DNA from: an uncultured Carnobacterium sp.
GTDB taxonomy: Bacteria; Bacillota; Bacilli; Lactobacillales; Aerococcaceae
Length of the DNA: 10,948 nt
Direction of reading: 5' to 3'
NCBI GenBank assembly: GCA_905371865.1
Contig: CAJPNA010000032.1
Location: 1-10,948, forward strand
A model generated the notes under the pieces. That model was given only the letters and a program-made list of their open reading frames with translations. It had not been told where the DNA came from and did no database searches. Below are positions 7,617 to 10,948 of this stretch, piece after piece. A program made the position numbers and the translations under genes. Positions within the stretch are counted from its first letter, which is position 1, and every line of letters begins with the position of its first letter.

Positions 7617-7781
7617 TGTGTAAAATATGCAGCAGAAATATAGAAGCTCGTCAACAGTCCTAGCCTTTAGGGTAAGGTAGTAACCACGGCTGCAAAGGTG
7701 AACCCTTGTAGTGACTGCACGAATCGAAGATTTCGCGATTATTTTACTCCAAAAAATAAACAATTATTGGAGGAATGTTCA
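7617..7781 (+). promoter_or_regulatory. Structured rpsD leader, probable S4 autoregulatory element
   Basis: This untranslated leader folds by inspection into a three-way junction. The closing helix is TCGT (7648-7651) with ACGA (7719-7722), plus CAGTC (7655-7659) with GACTG (7713-7717). Hairpin A pairs CTA/CCTT with AAGG/TAG (7660-7680, bulged G7663, loop TAGGGT). Hairpin B pairs CTGCAA (7690-7695) with TTGTAG (7706-7711). GGGT in loop A (7670-7673) can pair with ACCC in loop B (7702-7705). A further hairpin (7725-7735, CGAA/TTCG) precedes the GGAGGAA ribosome binding site at 7769-7775. Firmicutes rpsD mRNAs are known to be repressed by S4 binding their leader. That this element does so is inference from position and fold. 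Confidence 0.78.
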
Positions 7782-8393
7782 ATGTCACGTTACACTGGAC
7801 CAAGCTGGAAGTTATCTCGTCGTTTAGGCATTTCACTTTCAGGAACAGGAAAAGAAATCGCTCGTCGTCCATACGCACCAGGTCAACACGGACCAAACAG
7901 CCGTAAAAAATTATCTGAGTATGGTCAACAATTACAAGAAAAACAAAAATTACGTCATATGTATGGTATGAACGAACGTCAATTTGCTACTTTATTCAAA
8001 AAAGCTGGCAAAATTAAAGAAGGTAAACATGGTGAAAACTTCATGGTTCTTCTTGAACAACGTTTAGATAACGTAGTATACCGTTTAGGTTTAGCAGCTA
8101 CTCGTCGTCAAGCACGTCAATTAGTGAACCACGGTCACATCACTGTGAACGGTAAACGCGTAGATATCCCTTCATTCCAAGTACAAGTTGGCGATGTTGT
8201 GGGTGTTCGTGAAAAATCACGTAACTTAACAATTATTAAAGAAGCTTTAGAAGCTTTATATGGTCGTCCAGAGTTCGTTACTTTCGACGAAGATAAATTA
8301 GAAGGTTCATTAAACCGTCTACCATTACGTGACGAGTTAACTTCTGAAGTTGACGAATCACTAGTCGTTGAGTACTATAACAAACTTGGCTAA
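7782..8393 (+). CDS. rpsD: 30S ribosomal protein S4
   Basis: A 203-residue primary-binding protein of the small ribosomal subunit. It binds the 5' domain of 16S rRNA, starts 30S assembly, and in Firmicutes also represses its own mRNA. The N-terminus 'MSRYTGPSWKLSRRLG' and 'RRPYAPGQHG' (28-37) are characteristic. The S4 RNA-binding domain spans about residues 92-150 ('EQRLDNVVYRLGLA', 'TRRQARQLVNHGHITVNGKR'). The zinc-binding N-terminal cysteines of some S4 proteins are absent, as in Bacillus. The ATG at 7782 has GGAGGAA 6 nt upstream. The open frame extends back to a GTG at 7698, but that part lies in the structured leader and does not resemble S4. Arg codons are almost all CGT or CGC, as expected for a highly expressed gene. 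It is a single-gene unit ended by a strong terminator. Confidence 0.98.
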   Translation: MSRYTGPSWKLSRRLGISLSGTGKEIARRPYAPGQHGPNSRKKLSEYGQQLQEKQKLRHMYGMNERQFATLFKKAGKIKEGKHGENFMVLLEQRLDNVVYRLGLAATRRQARQLVNHGHITVNGKRVDIPSFQVQVGDVVGVREKSRNLTIIKEALEALYGRPEFVTFDEDKLEGSLNRLPLRDELTSEVDESLVVEYYNKLG

Positions 8394-8412
8394 TCTTATT
8401 AGACAATTTCAG

Positions 8413-8447
8413 AACTGGAATTCACTATTGTGGATTCCAGTTTTTTT
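8413..8447 (+). terminator. Intrinsic terminator of rpsD
   Basis: A 13-bp stem (8413-8425 with 8430-8442, one G-U pair) has a TATT loop and merges into a run of seven T at 8441-8447. It begins 20 nt after the rpsD stop. Confidence 0.93.
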
Positions 8448-8456
8448 ATTTATAAT
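8428..8456 (+). promoter_or_regulatory. Candidate promoter of the GNAT gene, overlapping the rpsD terminator
   Basis: TTGTGG (8428-8433) and a perfect TATAAT (8451-8456) are 17 nt apart. The -35 lies in the loop and 3' arm of the rpsD terminator, and the T-run forms the spacer. Start of transcription would be near 8463, about 42 nt before the GNAT start codon. Confidence 0.6.
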
Positions 8457-8504
8457 TTTTATGAAAGCACTGTAAATGATTACGATATAAGGAGGTTGAA
8501 TCAA

Positions 8505-8921
8505 ATGATCCGTTATGTTGAAAATGCAGCTTTAACTTTAGAAGATGTTTTGCCTTTATATGAAGCGGTAGAATGGACAAATTATACACAAAATCCATCA
8601 ATGCTGAAAGAAGCTTACGGAAATTCTCTTCATATATTAGCAGCGTTTAATGAGGAAGGAATACTCGTTGGTGTATTGCGAGCCGTTGGAGATGGAGCGT
8701 CTATTCTCTTTATTCAAGACATTCTGGTAACTCCTGAGTATCAACACCAGGGAATTGGAACAAAATTGTTACAACAGACTCTAGAAAAATTCAAGAATGT
8801 GTATCAAATTCAACTATCAACGGATAATTCGATGAAGACAATCTCTTTTTATGAATCTAATGGGTTCACAAGTTTAACATCACTAAACTGTGTTTCTTTC
8901 ATGTATAGAGGTAATCAGTGA
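8505..8921 (+). CDS. GNAT-family N-acetyltransferase
   Basis: A 138-residue cytosolic GNAT acyltransferase that moves an acetyl group from acetyl-CoA to an unidentified amine. The acetyl-CoA-binding motif A (Q/R-x-x-G-x-G/A) is Q80-H-Q-G83-I-G85, directly after 'IQDILVTPEY' (70-79), a typical beta-4 strand. Motif B appears as 'FYESNGF' (115-121). 'ILAAFNEEGILVGVLRAVGDG' (44-64) supplies the central strands. Length is normal for a single GNAT domain. The ATG at 8505 is preceded by AAGGAGG at 8489-8495; the frame is open back to 8430, but that stretch is the rpsD terminator and spacer. It appears to be a one-gene unit between rpsD and the HesB-like gene, and the neighbours give no clue to the substrate. 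Confidence 0.93.
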   Translation: MIRYVENAALTLEDVLPLYEAVEWTNYTQNPSMLKEAYGNSLHILAAFNEEGILVGVLRAVGDGASILFIQDILVTPEYQHQGIGTKLLQQTLEKFKNVYQIQLSTDNSMKTISFYESNGFTSLTSLNCVSFMYRGNQ

Positions 8922-8928
8922 GCAAACT

Positions 8929-8959
8929 TTGCTAACTTTTTATAGTTTTATGTTAGAAT
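8929..8959 (+). promoter_or_regulatory. Probable promoter of the HesB-like gene (extended -10)
   Basis: TGT followed by TAGAAT (8951-8959) forms an extended -10. A possible -35, TTGCTA (8929-8934), lies 19 nt upstream of the -10 hexamer. The predicted start of transcription is about 8966, a short distance before the ribosome binding site AAAGGAAAG at 8973-8981. Confidence 0.6.
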
Positions 8960-8991
8960 GAGAGTGTAAATTAAAGGAAAGAGTGGATACA

Positions 8992-9291
8992 ATGCAACTA
9001 ACAATTGATAAAAAAGCACAAGCATGGTTTGAAGAAGAAATGGGTGTATCTAAAGAACGTGGTGTTCGTTTCCTGGGTAAAGTATATGGTTGCAGTCCGA
9101 TTCATGAAGGCTTCTCTTTAGCTGTTGAAGTGGATGCTCCAAGTAATCCTTATGTGAGCGTTGAAGAAAATGGTATTACTTACTTTGTTGAAACTGGAGA
9201 TGAATGGTTTTTCCAAGGACATAATTTAGAAGTAAGCTTTGATGAGAAATTGAAAGAGCCAAGCTACAATTATACAAAAATTGCCGATTAA
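8992..9291 (+). CDS. HesB/YneR-like iron-sulfur biosynthesis-family protein
   Basis: A 99-residue small acidic protein resembling the HesB/YadR/YfhF (YneR-like) branch of the A-type iron-sulfur carrier fold found in Firmicutes. Typical features are the N-terminal 'MQLTIDKKAQAWFEEEMG', 'GVRFLGKVYGCSPIHEGFSL' (24-43) and 'YFVETGDEWFF' (64-74). Only one cysteine, C34, is present, and the C-terminal CxC of IscA/SufA carriers is missing, so a role as a classical cluster carrier is doubtful. The start is somewhat uncertain: AAAGGAAAG (8973-8981) is rather far from the ATG at 8992 but too close to an in-frame GTG at 8983, which would give 102 residues. It has its own promoter and terminator. Confidence 0.85.
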   Translation: MQLTIDKKAQAWFEEEMGVSKERGVRFLGKVYGCSPIHEGFSLAVEVDAPSNPYVSVEENGITYFVETGDEWFFQGHNLEVSFDEKLKEPSYNYTKIAD

Positions 9292-9306
9292 GGTTGGTAG
9301 TAGAAA

Positions 9307-9340
9307 GGGAGTCATTAAGCACGTGACTCCCGTTTTTATT
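9307..9340 (+). terminator. Intrinsic terminator of the HesB-like gene
   Basis: An 8-bp perfect stem GGGAGTCA (9307-9314) with TGACTCCC (9324-9331) and a 9-nt loop is followed by G and a T-run (9333-9337), 15 nt after the stop codon. Confidence 0.88.
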
Positions 9341-9368
9341 GGACATTTTTGCCTATGTAGAGTACAGT
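9339..9368 (+). promoter_or_regulatory. Probable tgt promoter
   Basis: TTGGAC (9339-9344) and TACAGT (9363-9368) are 18 nt apart. The -35 begins where the upstream terminator T-run ends. The inferred start of transcription is near 9375, with the ribosome binding site GAAAGGA at 9388-9394. Confidence 0.55.
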
Positions 9369-9402
9369 TAGATAGTTATGAAATGAAGAAAGGATTTATG
9401 TA

Positions 9403-10548
9403 ATGACAGAACCTGCAGTAAAATATAGATTGATTAAAACAGAAAAACATACAGGCGCTCGTCTTGGAGAAATCATTACACCTCACGGTACTTTCCCAAC
9501 ACCGATGTTTATGCCGGTCGGAACACTAGCCACCGTGAAATCAATGTCTCCAGAAGAATTAGATGAAATGGGCGCTAATATCATTTTGAGTAACACCTAT
9601 CATTTATGGTTACGTCCTGGTGCGGATATTGTAGATGAGGCTGGTAAACTCCATAACTTCATGAATTGGAAGAAAGGAATTCTAACTGATTCAGGTGGTT
9701 TCCAAGTATTTTCGTTAAGTGATATGCGTCGTATTGAAGAAGAAGGGGTTCATTTTAGAAATCATTTAAATGGATCTAAATTGTTCTTATCGCCTGAAAT
9801 TTCAATTCATGTTCAAAATAAATTAGGTGCGGACATTATTATGAGTTTCGACGAATGTCCTGATTTTCATCATACACATGATTATGTGAAAGATTCGATT
9901 GCTCGTACCACTCGTTGGGCAGAGCGTGGATTAAAGGCGCATAAGTCACCAGACACGCAAGCATTATTTGGTATCTTACAAGGTGCAGGCTATAAAGATT
10001 TACGTATTGCTCATGCTAAAGACATGATTTCTCTTGATTTCCCAGGATATTCTATTGGAGGATTATCTGTTGGTGAAACAAAGCAAGAGATGAATGAAGT
10101 GTTGGATTACTTAACCCCACTGATTCCTTCTAATAAACCTCGCTATTTAATGGGAGTAGGTTCACCCGACTCATTAATCGATGGTGTAATTCGTGGAGTA
10201 GATATGTTTGACTGCGTATTACCAACACGTATTGCGCGTAACGGTACATGTATGACTAGTAGCGGACGTCTTGTAGTCAAAAATGCGAAATATGAACGTG
10301 ATTTCCGTCCTTTAGATGAGAAATGTAATTGTTACACATGCCGTAACTATACACGTGCTTATATTCGTCATTTATTTAAAACAGATGAAACATTCGGATT
10401 ACGCTTAACCAGTTATCATAACTTGTACTTCTTATTAAACTTAATGAAACAAGTTCGACAAGCGATTATGGATGATAACTTATTAGAGTTTAGAGAAGCG
10501 TTCTTTGAAGAGTATGGATTTAATAAAGAAAATGCTAGAAATTTCTAA
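9403..10548 (+). CDS. tgt: tRNA-guanine transglycosylase (queuine tRNA-ribosyltransferase)
   Basis: A 381-residue enzyme that swaps guanine-34 for the queuosine precursor preQ1 in tRNAs with GUN anticodons (Asp, Asn, His, Tyr). The TIM-barrel active site shows D96 ('TDSGGFQVFS'), D150 ('SFDECPD'), 'GGLSVGE' (219-225) and the catalytic nucleophile D270 in 'MFDCVLPTR'. The zinc site is complete: C308, C310, C313 and H339 ('CNCYTC' and 'SYHN'). The usual 'QGG' loop appears as 'QGAG' (193-196), a variation I also associate with streptococcal enzymes. Length is normal for bacterial Tgt. The ATG has GAAAGGA 8 nt upstream. yajC follows after 68 nt, an arrangement seen in many bacteria. No queuosine-synthesis gene is in the window, so preQ1 must be made or imported elsewhere. 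Confidence 0.98.
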   Translation: MTEPAVKYRLIKTEKHTGARLGEIITPHGTFPTPMFMPVGTLATVKSMSPEELDEMGANIILSNTYHLWLRPGADIVDEAGKLHNFMNWKKGILTDSGGFQVFSLSDMRRIEEEGVHFRNHLNGSKLFLSPEISIHVQNKLGADIIMSFDECPDFHHTHDYVKDSIARTTRWAERGLKAHKSPDTQALFGILQGAGYKDLRIAHAKDMISLDFPGYSIGGLSVGETKQEMNEVLDYLTPLIPSNKPRYLMGVGSPDSLIDGVIRGVDMFDCVLPTRIARNGTCMTSSGRLVVKNAKYERDFRPLDEKCNCYTCRNYTRAYIRHLFKTDETFGLRLTSYHNLYFLLNLMKQVRQAIMDDNLLEFREAFFEEYGFNKENARNF

Positions 10549-10616
10549 TGCTTATAGAAAAATCCGGTCATTTTTGTTAAAGTAAGACTATATATTTTAA
10601 GAAATGAGGAAAGATT

Positions 10617-10934
10617 ATGGATCAAACAACATTATTAATTTTATACGTAGTAGTAGCGGGTGGAGCGTTCTGGTTCTTTGGACGTAAACAACGTCAAAGA
10701 GTTAAAGAGATGCAGAAAAGAATGGATGCCATTAAACCAGGTGATAGCGTTGTTACCATCGGAGGTTTACATGGTGTCATTGAAAATGTGAATAGTGAAA
10801 ATCAAACGGTTGAATTAAACTGTGAAGGTGTTATTTTAGTATTCGAAAAACGCGCTATTCATCATGTCATCCCTACTGCAGCTCCAACAAATCTTGAAGT
10901 TCGTACGGAAGAAGTAGCAACTGAAGAAGAGTAG
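10617..10934 (+). CDS. yajC: Preprotein translocase subunit YajC
   Basis: A 105-residue small membrane protein, accessory to the SecDF part of the Sec translocon. A single N-terminal transmembrane helix (about residues 5-21, 'TLLILYVVVAGGAFWFF') is followed by a basic stretch ('GRKQRQRVKEMQKRM'), which orients the C-terminus to the cytosol. The YajC signature 'IKPGDSVVTIGGLHGVI' is at 39-55, and the short beta domain ends near 'VIP' (84-86). The tail is acidic (ending 'TEEVATEEE'). Length fits the family. The ATG is preceded by GAGGAAA at 10606-10612. It lies 68 nt after tgt with no terminator between them, so co-transcription is likely. SecD/SecF are not seen; only 14 nt follow the stop. Confidence 0.95.
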   Translation: MDQTTLLILYVVVAGGAFWFFGRKQRQRVKEMQKRMDAIKPGDSVVTIGGLHGVIENVNSENQTVELNCEGVILVFEKRAIHHVIPTAAPTNLEVRTEEVATEEE

Positions 10935-10948
10935 TCTATGAACAAGGA

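Noticed and set aside
7689..7700. Resemblance of the leader segment around CGGCTGC to the 16S rRNA 530-region, suggesting rRNA mimicry by the S4 leader.
   Set aside because: The match is very short and in reverse-complement sense, so it is not evidence of mimicry.
7698..7781. In-frame GTG extension of S4 by 28 residues.
   Set aside because: The stretch lies in the structured leader, does not resemble S4 proteins, and the ATG at 7782 gives the standard length with a strong ribosome binding site.
8430..8504. In-frame extension of the GNAT protein.
   Set aside because: It overlaps the rpsD terminator; the ATG at 8505 has AAGGAGG at a normal distance.
8917..8941. Small hairpin AGCAA/TTGCT followed by a T-run after the GNAT stop, a possible weak terminator.
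   Set aside because: The stem is only 5 bp with a 3-nt loop, it is separated from the T-run, and it overlaps the likely -35 of the next gene. Too weak to list as a terminator.
10558..10596. Possible terminator (AAAAAT/ATTTTT) and possible promoter (TTGTTA with TATATT) between tgt and yajC.
   Set aside because: The stem is entirely A-T. The two promoter hexamers are only 11 nt apart, so neither call is supported.
10935..10948. ATG at 10938 as the start of a gene after yajC.
   Set aside because: Only four codons are visible and there is no clear ribosome binding site; it cannot be judged from this window.

Overview
This is a low-GC, gene-dense chromosomal segment from a Gram-positive bacterium, most likely of the order Lactobacillales. 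The clues are a RecJ with the long C-terminal extension found in Firmicutes, a Bacillus-type 203-residue ribosomal protein S4 without zinc cysteines, a class II HMG-CoA reductase (mevalonate route to isoprenoids), a bacterial acyl-ACP thioesterase, and strong AGGAGG-type ribosome binding sites throughout. A Carnobacteriaceae-like or Granulicatella-like source is a guess; the sequence alone does not fix the genus.

Layout. Positions 1-168 hold the tail of a protein resembling the C-terminus of an SGNH or acyltransferase-type protein. It is followed at once by a tightly packed plus-strand run: RNase Z (rnz), a short-chain dehydrogenase overlapping it, the RecJ exonuclease and adenine phosphoribosyltransferase (apt). 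A strong, apparently bidirectional terminator at 4788-4830 separates apt from the convergent minus-strand gene mvaA. A 116-bp divergent intergenic region carries the mvaA promoter. It leads into a plus-strand pair: an unrecognised acidic protein of 196 residues and an acyl-ACP thioesterase.

Next comes rpsD, with its own promoter and a leader of about 165 nt that folds into a compact three-way junction with possible kissing loops, probably the S4 autoregulatory leader. An intrinsic terminator ends rpsD, and a good promoter for the following GNAT acetyltransferase overlaps that terminator. A small HesB/YneR-like protein with its own promoter and terminator follows, then tgt (tRNA-guanine transglycosylase) and yajC (Sec accessory protein).

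Functionally the window is housekeeping: tRNA 3'-end maturation, DNA repair, purine salvage, mevalonate synthesis, fatty-acid release, ribosome assembly, queuosine modification and protein export. I see no mobile element, CRISPR array, tRNA or rRNA gene, toxin-antitoxin pair or defence island, and no convincing undescribed multi-gene system. The best leads are the rpsD leader fold, the unrecognised protein paired with the thioesterase, and the promoter built into the rpsD terminator.
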